A DNA stretch of 64,000 bases from positions 1 through 64,000 of the forward strand of contig JAJRPV010000044.1 in assembly GCA_024280575.1 (NCBI GenBank), in the 5' to 3' direction. Under the pieces are notes generated by a model. The model had not been told where the DNA came from, did no database searches, and saw nothing but the letters and a program-made list of their open reading frames with translations. Of the stretch, positions 31,176 through 40,639 are shown in pieces. Position numbers and translations under genes: made by a program. How positions within the stretch are numbered: the stretch's first letter is position 1; every line of letters starts with the position of its first letter. The DNA is from Campylobacterales bacterium. Lineage in GTDB: Bacteria > Campylobacterota > Campylobacteria > Campylobacterales > Sulfurospirillaceae.

Positions 31176-32029
31176 GCTGATAACTTGCCACTTTTGTAAC
31201 CTTGTTCAAACCAAGCCATCCTCTGTTTTGATGTTCCGTGTGTAAATGAATCCGGTACAACATATCCTCTTGCCTGCTTTTGCAATGTGTCATCTCCTAT
31301 GGCATTTGCGGCATTTAGTGCTTCATTAATATCCCCTTTTTCCAATATACCTTGTAAATTATGGGCCCAAATACCGGCATAACAATCTGCTTGAAGTTCA
31401 ACTTTTACCTGCACACTGTTTGCTACTTTTTTATTGCTGTGAGATTCTAAATTATGAGATTTTTTGAGAGTTCCTAGTAGATTTTGAACATGATGACCGA
31501 CTTCGTGAGCTATCACATATGCTTCTGCAAAATCACCCGGAGAGTGAAAGCGATTTCTTAATTCATCAAAAAAACTAAGATCCAAATAAACTTTTTGATC
31601 AATAGGACAATAAAATGGCCCTGTTTGAGCACTGGCATATCCGCAACCGCTTCTTGTGCTTTGTCTAAAGAGCACCAACTTTGGTTCAATATAAGTCAGA
31701 CCGTGTTTAGCAAATATTTTATGCCATACTCTTTCTGTTTGGCCAAGTATAACAGATGCAAATTCAGCGGATTTATTGTCATTTTGGGTAGATGAAACCA
31801 GTTTAGTTGAAGAAGTGGAGCTATCAAGTAGAGCCAAAGGATTAAATCCAAGAAAATACGCGATTACCCCGATTAGTAGAACAATGCGACCGACTTTACT
31901 TTTTAAAAGAAATTGTGCCACAGGCAGTAAAAGCCTTAAGCCACCTCTGCCTCCACTCACTCCCCGCAAAGGAACTTCTGATCTTAAATCCTCGACATTA
32001 CTACTTCTACGCAGATTTTCCCATTTCAT
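31157..32029 (-). CDS. Neutral zinc metallopeptidase (YpfJ/KPN_02809 family)
   Basis: The 290-aa protein begins MKWENLRRSSNVEDLR, followed by a Gly-rich stretch (RGVSGGRGGLRLLL), a TM helix (VGRIVLLIGVIAYFLGF) and a periplasmic domain with the zinc motif HEVGHH near residue 175. The family-typical SGCGYASAQTGPFYCPIDQKVY and QADCYAG are present. I start at 32029 because the frame upstream has no family similarity. Its biological substrate is not known in any species I can name. It is divergent from the pigment cluster with about 130 bases between. Confidence 0.88.
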   Translation of the reverse strand: MKWENLRRSSNVEDLRSEVPLRGVSGGRGGLRLLLPVAQFLLKSKVGRIVLLIGVIAYFLGFNPLALLDSSTSSTKLVSSTQNDNKSAEFASVILGQTERVWHKIFAKHGLTYIEPKLVLFRQSTRSGCGYASAQTGPFYCPIDQKVYLDLSFFDELRNRFHSPGDFAEAYVIAHEVGHHVQNLLGTLKKSHNLESHSNKKVANSVQVKVELQADCYAGIWAHNLQGILEKGDINEALNAANAIGDDTLQKQARGYVVPDSFTHGTSKQRMAWFEQGYKSGKLSACQTGI

Positions 32030-32160
32030 AATTAACCCTACATGTGTGTATTTGTATATAAACAATTATATACATGTAGAGCTTAATTTTTGGTAACGAT
32101 GCGGATAGATACTTAAGTAAAATTAGGCTAAAATTCATAAAAATATAAGAGGTTGTCGTA

Positions 32161-32451
32161 TTGATTGAAAATTTATTTACTGTTGAATACAAAGATGATG
32201 ATAAAGCGGTCATAAAACTTTGTGGTGAAAATCACCCTGTATTTAAAGCGCATTTTCCAGGCTCTCCAATTTTGCCGGGATTTATAAATTTTGAGATTGT
32301 CGCTCTTGTTTTTGGCATAGAAATCACACAAATCAAAAGGGCGAAATTTTTAAAGTTAATCCATCCAAATGAAACTGTAAAATATATAAAAAAAGGCAAT
32401 AGTTTTAAAGTTTTTTGCAAAGATGAAGAGGTAGCCAGTTTTCAATTATGA
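32161..32451 (+). CDS. 3-hydroxyacyl-ACP dehydratase-like hotdog protein (ApeI-like)
   Basis: The 96-aa protein has a FabZ/ApeI hotdog fold: the active-site His and loop read GENHPVFKAHFPGSPILPGF (His near residue 36), followed by a long helix. It should dehydrate beta-hydroxyacyl-ACP intermediates during polyene extension. The start is TTG after an AAGAGG ribosome site. It is the first gene of the cluster, 131 bases from the divergent peptidase gene, and overlaps the glycosyltransferase gene by four bases. It is shorter than FabZ (about 145 aa), as aryl polyene dehydratases often are. Confidence 0.82.
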   Translation: MIENLFTVEYKDDDKAVIKLCGENHPVFKAHFPGSPILPGFINFEIVALVFGIEITQIKRAKFLKLIHPNETVKYIKKGNSFKVFCKDEEVASFQL

Positions 32452-33134
32452 AAAATTGTGTCGTAATTCCGGTATATAATTCTCCATATATAAGGGAAGT
32501 TGTTGTTGATGTTTTAAGTTGTGGATATGAAGTGATTGTTGTTGATGACGGATCTGATATGAGTATAGGTATTGAGGATTTGGATGCGCATTTGGTAACT
32601 CATAAAACAAATATGGGAAAAGGCGAAGCGATACTTAGCGGAGCAAAAGCAGCAAAGCAATTAGGCTACAAAAGTTTCGTGACGGTTGATGCAGATAAGC
32701 AACATATCAGTAGCGAAATATCAAAATTGACTGATGCTTATGAAGATGACTTTATAATAATCGGCAATAGAAATTTTGAAGATAAAAATGTACCAAAAAG
32801 CTCAATTTTTGGCAGAAAATTCAGCAATTTTTGGGTAAATTTGGAGACCTTTAAAAAGCTAAAAGATACTCAAAGCGGATTTAGGATTTACCCTGTATCG
32901 ATACTTGATTTAAAAACAAAAAACAGAAGATTTGATTTTGAAATAGAAGTTTTGGTGTTGCATTGTTCTAGAGGAGGAAGAGTAAGAGAGGTGGATGTTA
33001 AGTGTTATTATCCACCGATAGCAGAGAGAATTTCACATTTTGATAAAGTAAAAGACAATATGAGATTAAGCAACATACACACAAAATTAGTAATCCAAAG
33101 GTTTTTTCTACTAAGGGGTTTTTTATGGAATTAA
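32448..33134 (+). CDS. Family 2 glycosyltransferase
   Basis: The 228-aa protein has a GT-A fold: CVVIPVYNSPYIREVV at the start, VIVVDDGSD near residue 40, and the DxD-like VTVDADKQH near 85. It lacks C-terminal membrane helices, so it is a compact dolichyl-phosphate-mannose-synthase-like enzyme. In aryl polyene clusters such enzymes are thought to modify the lipid or headgroup of the product; that is inference here. The ATG overlaps the dehydratase stop. A gap of 68 bases with a TATAAT (33158-33163) separates it from darA, which may have its own promoter. Confidence 0.85.
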   Translation: MKNCVVIPVYNSPYIREVVVDVLSCGYEVIVVDDGSDMSIGIEDLDAHLVTHKTNMGKGEAILSGAKAAKQLGYKSFVTVDADKQHISSEISKLTDAYEDDFIIIGNRNFEDKNVPKSSIFGRKFSNFWVNLETFKKLKDTQSGFRIYPVSILDLKTKNRRFDFEIEVLVLHCSRGGRVREVDVKCYYPPIAERISHFDKVKDNMRLSNIHTKLVIQRFFLLRGFLWN

Positions 33135-33202
33135 TAAAAAGTTAATTGCAACTTATGTATAATAAACATCCTTATTAATGAACGAAAGAAATATAGTAAA
33201 AA

Positions 33203-34113
33203 ATGAAAAAAGTTTTAGTCTTGTACTATTCACAATCCGGGCAGTTAAAAAATGTCATAGAAAGTTTTATCTCTTTATTGCCGGATGCTGATATAAAAGT
33301 TGATTTAAGAGAAATAAAACCTAAAATACCATACCCGTATCCTTGGCCTTTTTATAAATTTTTTGATGAATTTCCCGGAGCTGCTCATATGGATGGATGC
33401 GCTGTTGAAGAGATTGAGAATCTTGAAGACGATTATGATTTGGTTATTTTGGGATACACTATTTGGTTTCTAGCTCCCTCGTCGCCTATCGTGGGATTTA
33501 TGAAAACAGGGCAGGCAAAAAAACTCTTTAAAAACAAGCCGGTTATTACTCTCATTGCTTGTAGAGATATGTGGGTTATGGCACAAGAAAAAGTAAAAGG
33601 ACTACTAAAAGAAGTTGGTGCGAAGTTGATAGATAATGTGGCTTTGACCGATCAGGGTCGCGGTATCTACTCCTTTGCTACAACTCCTAGATGGTTATTG
33701 ACCGGCAAAAAGATGCTTTTTGGATTTTTCCACCGGCCGGTATTTCTCAAAGTGATATAATAAATGCTTCAAGATTTGGAAAAAGACTAAACGAAGCACT
33801 GAAAGAAGATAAAGAAAAAACAGGAGCGCCACTTTTGAAAAATTTAGGTGCGGTCAATGTAAACGGCAAACTGATAGCTTCTGAGATGATAGGAACGAGA
33901 AGTTTTTACATATGGGGCAAGATTATAAAATCTTTTGGCAAAAAGGGATCAAATGCCCGTAAAATTATCATAACCGTATATGCGGTTTTTTTAGCTTTGT
34001 TGGTTTTTACGGTAGTTCCTGTGAATCTTTTGGTTAGAAAGATTTTAAATATGTCAAGAAAAGAAAAATTAATCGCTTTAGAAAAAAAATACGAAGAACC
34101 AAGTGGAAGATAG
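33203..34113 (+). pseudogene. darA: Dialkylresorcinol condensing enzyme DarA, one-base frameshift
   Basis: DarA, with DarB, condenses and cyclises beta-ketoacyl chains to a dialkylresorcinol. The N-terminal half resembles a flavodoxin (KKVLVLYYSQSGQLKNVIES), followed by KIPYPYPWPFYKFFDEFPG and GYTIWFLAPSSPIV, which I associate with DarA. The frame ends at 33760; one A added to the run 33707-33711 changes it to GKKDAFWIFPPAGIS and carries it to 34113, giving about 303 aa, the expected size. The tail has a TM-like helix (IIITVYAVFLALLVFTVV). darB follows after 13 bases. The name rests on recollection of family sequences and on the neighbouring genes. Confidence 0.8.
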
Positions 34114-34126
34114 GATATGATAAAAT

Positions 34127-35272
34127 ATGAGTGAAGTATATATAAACAGTGTTTCGGCATTTTTCCCAAATGAGCCGGTAGATAATGACAATATAGAAAA
34201 TGTTTTGGGTATGATTGATGGAAAAGCGTCTTTAGTGAAGAAAATTGTGCTAAGATCAAATAAAATAAAAACAAGATATTACGCAATTGACCCAAAAACA
34301 AACAAAACAACACATTCAAACGCAAAACTGGCAGCCCAAGCGATAGAAAAATGAAAAACCGAAGGTTTTGATATAGACAGTGCTGAGCTTTTATCTTGTG
34401 GCACAACAGTTCCAGATCAGCTTTTGCCAAATCATGCATTGATGGTGCATGGTGAAACAGATTTAAAACCTATGGAGGTTGTGAGTATCGCTGGCATTTG
34501 CTTGAGTGGTTTGATTGCTTTGAAATATGCCTATACTTCTATCAAAGCTGATTTAATAGACAGTGCTATCGCGACGGGAAGTGAAAATATCTCAGCTTCT
34601 ATGAGAGGAAGAAATTTTGAGCCTGAAGTGCAAAGCAGGGTTGATATGGTCAAAAGAAATAAAGAACTCACTTTTGAAAAAGATTTTTTAAGATGGATGC
34701 TTAGCGATGGTGCAGGTGCTATTGGAGTGAGCAATAAGCCAAATGAAAAAGGCATATCGCTAAGAATTGACAAGATTTTCTCTCGCTCTTATGCAAGCGA
34801 GCAAGAAACCTGCATGTACAGTGGGTGTGAAAAACTAAAAGACGGAACGATAAGAGGATACAGGGAATATTTGCCTCAAGAGTGGTTGCAAAAATCCATA
34901 TTTTCGGTAAAACAGGATGTGAAGCTTTTAAATAGTGATATTGTGGAATATACAGTCAAGAAACCTTTAAAAGAGATGTTGGAAAAAGAGATGTTTTTTC
35001 CCAAAGAGATAGACTGGTTTTTACCTCATTACTCATCTGATTATTTTAAAGATAAACTTTACGAGGGTATGAAAGAGGTGGATTGCGATATACCTCAGTC
35101 AAAATGGTTTACAAATCTTTCTACAAAAGGCAATACCGGTTCAGCTTCGATATTTATAATTTTAGAAGAGCTTTTTCATTCGGGAAAAATCAAAAAAGGT
35201 CAAAAACTTTTATGCTACATACCTGAAAGCGGAAGATTTTCGACAGCCTATATGCTACTTGAAGCAGTCTAA
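34127..35272 (+). pseudogene. darB: DarB-like beta-ketoacyl-ACP synthase III with one in-frame TGA
   Basis: This thiolase-fold, FabH-like ketosynthase begins EVYINSVSAFFPNEPVDN and would be 381 aa. The active-site Cys lies in SIAGICLSGLIALKYAY, a later His in WFLPHYSSDYF and an Asn in TNLSTKGNTGSASIF, so the triad Cys-His-Asn is present. In DarB this enzyme supplies the second acyl chain of the dialkylresorcinol. The frame is interrupted by TGA at 34352-34354 (IEK, stop, KTEGFDIDSAELLSCGTTVP), consistent with TGG (Trp) changed in one base. The reading frame is the same on both sides. It overlaps the next gene's start (TAATG). Confidence 0.82.
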
Positions 35273-35682
35273 TGAAAATAGAAAATGTTCCTCAGGATAA
35301 CAGTTCTACTTATGGAGAAATGAAAAAAGCGATATATGCGACAAGTAAAGACGGAAAGATAAAAAGAGTTGAATCCTCAGGTTGGGATGCTGAAGAGATA
35401 GTCACTCAACAAGCCATAGATGAGTTGGAAGAAAATCAAAAAAAGGCTTACGAAGAGGTAAGATCCGGCAAAAAATCACCTCTTTACTACTACATGTACG
35501 AAGTCAGAATGGATTTGGCAGTTTTGTCTCAATCAACAGGCTTTTTTAAGTGGAGTATTAACAGGGATTTTAAACCTGAAGTTTTTAAAAAAATCAGTGA
35601 AAAAAGATTACTCGTATATTGTGATGTTCTTGGAAAGACGATAGAAGAGATAAAGGTATTGCCAAAGGTTGAAGATGAGTAA
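35272..35682 (+). CDS. Hypothetical protein of the DAR cluster
   Basis: The 136-aa soluble protein is highly charged and mostly helical, with no signal peptide or TM segment. Landmarks are ENVPQDNSSTYGEMKKAIYA near the start and YYYMYEVRMDLAVLSQSTGFF near residues 68-88. I do not recognise a named family. Its place between darB and the BtrH-like gene, overlapping both, is seen. I infer that it is a dedicated pathway partner, perhaps an assembly factor. There are no obvious catalytic residues. Confidence 0.7.
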   Translation: MKIENVPQDNSSTYGEMKKAIYATSKDGKIKRVESSGWDAEEIVTQQAIDELEENQKKAYEEVRSGKKSPLYYYMYEVRMDLAVLSQSTGFFKWSINRDFKPEVFKKISEKRLLVYCDVLGKTIEEIKVLPKVEDE

Positions 35683-36664
35683 GTTTGAACATAGGCACTA
35701 TGCGCATTGTGAAAGCGGTGTTATGTCTTCTATGTTGAGACACAATGGCTTGGATATCAGCGAACCTATGATTTTCGGTTTGTCCAATGCCTTGAATTTT
35801 GCTTACATTCCTTTTGTTAAAATCGGTGGAATGCCTCTAGTTTCTTATAGAAGTATTCCAAAATTAATCATAAAAAATATTCAAAAAAATTTAAAAATCC
35901 AGATGAAACTAGAGACTTTTTCGTCAAAGAAAAAAGGCGAAAAGAGATTGGACGAACTTTTAGGCGAAGGGAAGGTTGTCGGAGCTCAAAGTTCTGTTTA
36001 TTGGCTAGAATATTTTCCACCTGAGATAAGTTTTCACTTTAATGCCCATAATCTGCTTGTGTATGATAGAGATGGAGATGAGTATCTTATCAGCGATCCG
36101 GTATTTGACAAAAGTGTGAGATGCGGAAGAGAATCTCTTTTGAAAGCCCGGTTTGCAAAAGGTATGATGGCTCCAAAAGGGTTGTTGTACTATCCGATAT
36201 CTGTTCCAAAAGAGATAGATTTAAAGCCGATTATCAAAAAAAATATAAAAAAAGTTTCTAAGTATATGCTTAAAACCCCAGTGCCTATCGCTGGATTAAG
36301 AGGCATAAGATATTTAGCAAAATCTATATCCAAACTAAAATCCAAAAACAAAAAATATGCAAAACTTTTTTTGGGAAATATCGTAAGAATGCAAGAAGAG
36401 ATAGGAACAGGAGGAGCAGGCTTTAGGTTTATGTATGCCTCTTTTTTAGAAGAAGCAAGTGGACTTTTTGATGATGATAAGACTCTAAAAGATGCCTCAA
36501 AACTGATGTTAGAAGTAGGAGATGAATGGAGAAGTTTCGCTCTTGTAATCGCAAAAGCAATCAAATCAAAAGAAGATATTGATTATAAAAGTATCTCCCA
36601 AATGCTCAACAAAATAAGTGAAAATGAAGCTAAAGTATATAAAAAACTTTTGGAATTTAAGTAA
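35675..36664 (+). CDS. BtrH N-terminal domain protein (cysteine-protease-like acyltransferase fold)
   Basis: The 329-aa protein opens SKFEHRHYAHCESGVMSSMLRHNG, resembling the BtrH N-terminal domain with a Cys near residue 11 and a His at HFNAHNLLVYDRDGDEYLISDP near 126. In butirosin biosynthesis BtrH transfers an acyl group from an ACP to an amine or alcohol. In this cluster a similar enzyme could join the polyene acyl chain to the resorcinol ring as an ester. That is inference. A helical C-terminal domain follows. I use ATG 35675, whose ATGAGTAA overlaps the previous stop. Two bases of gap and TTATG lead into the ABC ATPase. Confidence 0.75.
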   Translation: MSKFEHRHYAHCESGVMSSMLRHNGLDISEPMIFGLSNALNFAYIPFVKIGGMPLVSYRSIPKLIIKNIQKNLKIQMKLETFSSKKKGEKRLDELLGEGKVVGAQSSVYWLEYFPPEISFHFNAHNLLVYDRDGDEYLISDPVFDKSVRCGRESLLKARFAKGMMAPKGLLYYPISVPKEIDLKPIIKKNIKKVSKYMLKTPVPIAGLRGIRYLAKSISKLKSKNKKYAKLFLGNIVRMQEEIGTGGAGFRFMYASFLEEASGLFDDDKTLKDASKLMLEVGDEWRSFALVIAKAIKSKEDIDYKSISQMLNKISENEAKVYKKLLEFK

Positions 36665-36667
36665 CTT

Positions 36668-37363
36668 ATGATAGAAATTGCAAATGTAGTAAAAAAATAT
36701 GGAGATTTGATTGCGCTAAATCATCTCTCTTTTGAAATTTCAAGTGGCATTATATTTGGACTTCTAGGCGTAAATGGAGCGGGGAAAAGCACACTATTGT
36801 CAGTTTTAAACGGACTTAGCCCGATAGACAGTGGAGATATAAAAGTTTTTGGTTTGGATATAAAAAAAGATATAAAAAAGATTAGGCAAATAAGCTCAAT
36901 CATCCCCCAAAATCTGGCTTTTTATGACAAGTTGAGCGTGCAGGAAAATTTGGATTTTTTTGGAAAAATTCAAAATGCAAAAAAAGAAAATTATAATAAA
37001 GCTATAGAGATAAATGGCTTAAATGATGTGTTAAATCAAAGAGCATCAACACTTTCAGGCGGACAAAAAAGACGATTAAATATAGCTATAGGTTTGCTAA
37101 ACGATCCCAAAATCATATACTTTGATGAACCGACAGTCGGAATTGACACAAAAAGTAGAAATGAGATACTAGAGTCCATAAAAAACTATAAAGATTTTGG
37201 TATTACGGTTGTTTATACAAGCCACTATCTAAATGAGATAGAGTCTATTTGTGATGAGGTTGCTATATTGTCCCACGGTAAATTAGTCACGCAGGAGCAT
37301 ATAGCGCAAGCCGGAAATCTTGAAGAACAGTTTTTGGAACTGACAGGCGGTGAAGATGCTTAG
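36668..37363 (+). CDS. ABC transporter ATP-binding protein
   Basis: The 231-aa ATPase has Walker A GVNGAGKST near residue 34, the signature LSGGQKRR near 130 and Walker B IIYFDEPTVGID near 152. It resembles the DrrA/CcmA branch of exporter ATPases. It pairs with the following ABC-2 permease gene, which overlaps it by eight bases, to form an exporter. Within the cluster the likely cargo is the resorcinol lipid or finished pigment. Confidence 0.9.
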   Translation: MIEIANVVKKYGDLIALNHLSFEISSGIIFGLLGVNGAGKSTLLSVLNGLSPIDSGDIKVFGLDIKKDIKKIRQISSIIPQNLAFYDKLSVQENLDFFGKIQNAKKENYNKAIEINGLNDVLNQRASTLSGGQKRRLNIAIGLLNDPKIIYFDEPTVGIDTKSRNEILESIKNYKDFGITVVYTSHYLNEIESICDEVAILSHGKLVTQEHIAQAGNLEEQFLELTGGEDA

Positions 37364-38483
37364 TGCTATGATAAACAAAGAGTTTCTGTTGGTTTTGAGA
37401 GATAAGAAAGCACTCGCTCTTTTGTTTGTTATGCCGGCAGTTTTTATTTTAATCATATCGGTAGCCATGAGAGATGTATTTACGGGAAGTAGCGTAAGAT
37501 TTGATATATGTGTAAATGATTTAGATAACAGCACTATATCAAAAAAATTGGCGTCAAATATATCAAAAAACAAAAGTTTCAGCAGTGTATCTAGCGACAA
37601 AGCGCAGATAATTATCACGATACCAAAAAATTATGTAAAAAAAAGCAAAAAACTAAATATCGAAATCAAAGACACCCTAAAAAGTGATGAAATAGAGCTT
37701 TTTAAGGCTAAATTGCTAAAAAATATAGTAAATCTAAAGCTTAAAATTATAAAAAATAGACTGATGGAATTTTCAGATGAAGCAGGAATGGCGATTGATT
37801 CGGTCAGTTTGGATTCCAAAAATTTGTTTAATATAAAATACAACAAAAATGACGATATACCAAACTCTACACAACAAAGTGTTCCTTCTTGGATAGTATT
37901 TGGTATGTTTTTTATGATTACACCCATAGCAACTGTTTTTATCAATGAGAGAAAGCAAAATACACTCTCTCGCTTGAGCTCCATGAATGTTTCGGCATAT
38001 GCTATGATACTCTCAAAAATAGTGCCATATCTTGTGATAGCACAAATCCAAGCGTGGATTATGGTGGGCGTTGGTATGTATATTGTTCCATTGTTTGATA
38101 CTCCGGCTTTGGCTATAAACGGCTCTGTGACGGCATTGATTTTTTTGTCTTTTTGCCTGAGTCTTTCAGCAGTCGGACTCGCCATGCTGATAGCCGTAAA
38201 TGCAAACACAACAGAGCAAGCCTCAACAATCGGTGGAATTTTAAGTATATTGTTAGGCGCAATAGGCGGAGTGATGGTGCCAAAGTTTATTATGCCTCAT
38301 TCGATGCAAATCTTGGCAAATATCTCTCCAATGTCATGGGGCTTAGACGGATTTTTAGATATATTTTTAAAAGGCGGCGGTATTGCCATGGTCTTAAACG
38401 AATCACTTATGTTATTGTTGTTCGGAGCGATAACTCTTGGCATTTCCATGATAATTTTAAAGCATAAGCAAGGTTTCGAATAA
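37356..38483 (+). CDS. ABC-2 type transporter permease
   Basis: The 375-aa protein has an N-terminal TM helix (ALALLFVMPAVFILIISVAM), a periplasmic domain (about residues 45-180) and five C-terminal TM helices containing FGMFFMITPIATVFINERK and NISPMSWGLDGFLDIF. This layout is that of YhhJ/DrrB-type exporters. I start at ATG 37356 (MLSAMINKEF) because it gives the usual ATGCTTAG overlap with the ATPase. The stop shares its last base with the ATG of the ACP gene. Confidence 0.88.
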   Translation: MLSAMINKEFLLVLRDKKALALLFVMPAVFILIISVAMRDVFTGSSVRFDICVNDLDNSTISKKLASNISKNKSFSSVSSDKAQIIITIPKNYVKKSKKLNIEIKDTLKSDEIELFKAKLLKNIVNLKLKIIKNRLMEFSDEAGMAIDSVSLDSKNLFNIKYNKNDDIPNSTQQSVPSWIVFGMFFMITPIATVFINERKQNTLSRLSSMNVSAYAMILSKIVPYLVIAQIQAWIMVGVGMYIVPLFDTPALAINGSVTALIFLSFCLSLSAVGLAMLIAVNANTTEQASTIGGILSILLGAIGGVMVPKFIMPHSMQILANISPMSWGLDGFLDIFLKGGGIAMVLNESLMLLLFGAITLGISMIILKHKQGFE

Positions 38484-38752
38484 TGAATAAAGAACGGGTA
38501 AAATTAGAGATAAAAGAGATGATTATCCAAGAGTGCGAAAAAGATGAATTTAAACCAGGTGATATAAAAGATGACATAGAGCTTTTTTCGCCAAATAGCG
38601 GTTTGGATTTGGATTCACTTGACGCACTTGCTATCTCTATGGGCTTGCAAAAAAGATATGGTGTGAGATTGGGAGATTCCAAAGAGTTTAGAAGAACGGT
38701 AACTACGGTTGATAAATTGGCTGATTATATAATAAATGAGCAAAATGGATAG
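38483..38752 (+). CDS. Acyl carrier protein (first of two)
   Basis: The 89-aa acidic helical protein has the phosphopantetheine attachment site GLDLDSLDALA (Ser near residue 45). It carries growing chains between the cluster's ketosynthases. Its place next to ketosynthase 1 suggests a partnership. The start overlaps the permease stop by one base (TAATG), and the ketosynthase ATG lies inside its last codons. Confidence 0.9.
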   Translation: MNKERVKLEIKEMIIQECEKDEFKPGDIKDDIELFSPNSGLDLDSLDALAISMGLQKRYGVRLGDSKEFRRTVTTVDKLADYIINEQNG

Positions 38753-39866
38753 TGTAAATATACTAGGATGTGAGGCAATATCCTCACTTGGAGATTTAAA
38801 ACAAACTGTTAAACTGATAAAAAACTCAGAAACCGGCATATCTTCAAAAAGGATAGATGCAAACGGTGAAAAAGTAAAAATTCCATATTATTTACTTGAA
38901 AATGAGGTAAAACAAAATCAAAAAGATATTTACGCTGTTTTGAAAAATTTGCTTAAAAAAATTGTAGCAAATATGGATAAAAACAAACGAAAATCAACCG
39001 CACTTTTGATTGGCACTTCACTTATAGATTGGTATCTTGTAGATGCCATAAACAGTTGTGCTTATGAATACAAAAAAACTCCATATCTTTCACAAAAAAG
39101 AAGTATTGACTCTTATGCGAAACAACTCTCATCTGAGTTTGGATTAAGTGACTTTACAATGAGTATAAATACGGCCTGTACCTCCAGCGCAAATGCTCTG
39201 CTTGAGGCAAAAAATCTTATAAATGCAGGTGTAACAGATTATGCTGTTGTTTTAGGATTGGAGATATTTTCACCCGTTATGAGCAGTGGTTTTTACTCTA
39301 TGGACCTCATCTCTGAGACTATGCCAAAACCTTTTGATGTAGATAGGGACGGACTTGTTTTAGGGGAAGCAGCGGCCGGGATTTTATTGGGAAAAGAAAA
39401 AAGCAGTTGGACTTTGGAAGGCGGTTTTAGTAATTGCAATTCTCAAACCATAACTTCTGTCAGCTCAAGTGGTGACGAGTGTGTGGAGGTTATGCGAAAA
39501 GCTTTAGAAGACTGTTCTTTACATGTAGAGGATATTACAGCCCTGAAAGCGCATGCCACAGGGTCAAACAGTAATGACGAGGCAGAGCTCAATGCTATAA
39601 GCAAAGTTTTTGATTCTTCTTTGATTTTCACAGCGCTTAAGCCCTATATTGGGCATACGATAGGTGCTTCAGGAGTGATTGAAATATCTATAATGATGAA
39701 TGCAGTGGATGAGGGTTTTATACCAAAAACTCTTTTTTGTGAAGAGTCGATTATAGAAGATTTTGCGCCGATAAATGAGCACAAAGAGTGCAAAAGCGGT
39801 ACATTTATGTGTAATTATTTTGGTTTTGGTGGAAACAATACATCATTGGTTATAAAAAAAACATGA
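38745..39866 (+). CDS. Beta-ketoacyl-ACP synthase II-like (ketosynthase 1)
   Basis: The 373-aa protein is a FabF-like condensing enzyme with an intact triad: Cys in INTACTSSANALLEA near residue 145, His in LKAHATGSNSNDEAE near 268 and His in LKPYIGHTIGASG near 302. It should extend the aryl-primed polyene by decarboxylative condensation of malonyl-ACP. The N-terminal region is more divergent than in FabF. The ATG at 38745 overlaps the ACP stop (ATGGATAG). The next, degenerate ketosynthase-like gene overlaps it by ATGA and may be its partner. Confidence 0.88.
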   Translation: MDSVNILGCEAISSLGDLKQTVKLIKNSETGISSKRIDANGEKVKIPYYLLENEVKQNQKDIYAVLKNLLKKIVANMDKNKRKSTALLIGTSLIDWYLVDAINSCAYEYKKTPYLSQKRSIDSYAKQLSSEFGLSDFTMSINTACTSSANALLEAKNLINAGVTDYAVVLGLEIFSPVMSSGFYSMDLISETMPKPFDVDRDGLVLGEAAAGILLGKEKSSWTLEGGFSNCNSQTITSVSSSGDECVEVMRKALEDCSLHVEDITALKAHATGSNSNDEAELNAISKVFDSSLIFTALKPYIGHTIGASGVIEISIMMNAVDEGFIPKTLFCEESIIEDFAPINEHKECKSGTFMCNYFGFGGNNTSLVIKKT

Positions 39867-40639
39867 AATTATATATTCTAAATTTCAGCAGTTACATTGG
39901 AAATAATGAGGCAGTAGAGCTAAAAAAAATTCTCAAGCAAAAATATGGATTAGATACCAGAAGACAAGACAGTTTTATACACTTGGCGCTATATGGCGGA
40001 ATGCTGCTAAAAGACAAAATTGACATAGATAAAGATGATGAACTGTATGTGACCAGCGGTGTGGGCAATACAGATATAGTCCAAAAAACAAACACCTACA
40101 TGTATGAAGAAAATCAGCCTTTAAAGCTTTTTGATTTTATCAATTTACTTGGCAATACCACCAGTTATTATATCGCAAAAGCACTTGGAATGAAGGGCAA
40201 AAATATATTTCAAATTTCAGATAATTTTACATATATCAACAGTCTTATCTCGATTTACGCCTCACTTATGAATTCAGGAAAAAATGCTATAATATGCAAT
40301 ATAGATTTATCAAGCAAGCCGGATGAAATCACAAAAAGAGTTTTGGGAGTCAGTGAAAATCAAGAGATTAAAAGCAGTGTAAATTACCAAAAACTCTCTC
40401 TTGATCCCAAGGGTGCAATCGCAATGATAGAGTTTGATATAAATTGCAACAACAAAAGTAAAATCAAGGATATTTTGCCAAAAACCAAAATCCTAACAAG
40501 GAAAAACTCTCATGAAGCTTTTTTTGAAACGATTTTGAGCTACAAGGTAAATGAAGCCATAAAAAACAAAGAAGATAAAATTTTTATAGAATCTTTTAAA
40601 GACAGATATAAAATATTAAAATTAAAGATATTAAAATGA
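39863..40639 (+). CDS. Degenerate ketosynthase-like protein of the aryl polyene cluster
   Basis: The 258-aa protein shows ketosynthase-like pattern (YVTSGVGNTDIVQKTN, then FDFINLLGNTTSYYIAKALG and GAIAMIEFDI). The active-site Cys position is replaced (ISDNFTYINSLISIYA) and no catalytic His pair is seen. It is also about a third shorter than a real ketosynthase. I infer a non-catalytic partner of ketosynthase 1, comparable to a chain-length factor. Its stop overlaps the start of the repeat module ORF by ATGA. Confidence 0.6.
   Translation: MKLYILNFSSYIGNNEAVELKKILKQKYGLDTRRQDSFIHLALYGGMLLKDKIDIDKDDELYVTSGVGNTDIVQKTNTYMYEENQPLKLFDFINLLGNTTSYYIAKALGMKGKNIFQISDNFTYINSLISIYASLMNSGKNAIICNIDLSSKPDEITKRVLGVSENQEIKSSVNYQKLSLDPKGAIAMIEFDINCNNKSKIKDILPKTKILTRKNSHEAFFETILSYKVNEAIKNKEDKIFIESFKDRYKILKLKILK

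Noticed and set aside
32094..32125. A third copy of the intergenic repeat (GATACTTAAG near the pigment cluster start).
   Set aside because: Only a short string matches the 19955 and 29207 elements, so it is not distinguishable from chance.
34352..34354. TGA read as tryptophan or selenocysteine in darB, and likewise TGA in dapE.
   Set aside because: TGA ends many intact genes here (for example gatA, livG-side overlaps of the ATGA type), no stem-loop of the selenocysteine type follows, and the dapE site is not a Trp or Cys position in relatives. A point error is simpler.
33906..34439. A 177-codon frame on the minus strand across the darA-darB junction.
   Set aside because: Both real genes explain the sequence, and the product looks like a random Leu/Phe/Cys-rich peptide.
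37631..38209. A 192-codon frame on the minus strand opposite the ABC-2 permease.
   Set aside because: It is a shadow of the permease gene, with low-complexity Ser/Ile/Phe-rich composition.
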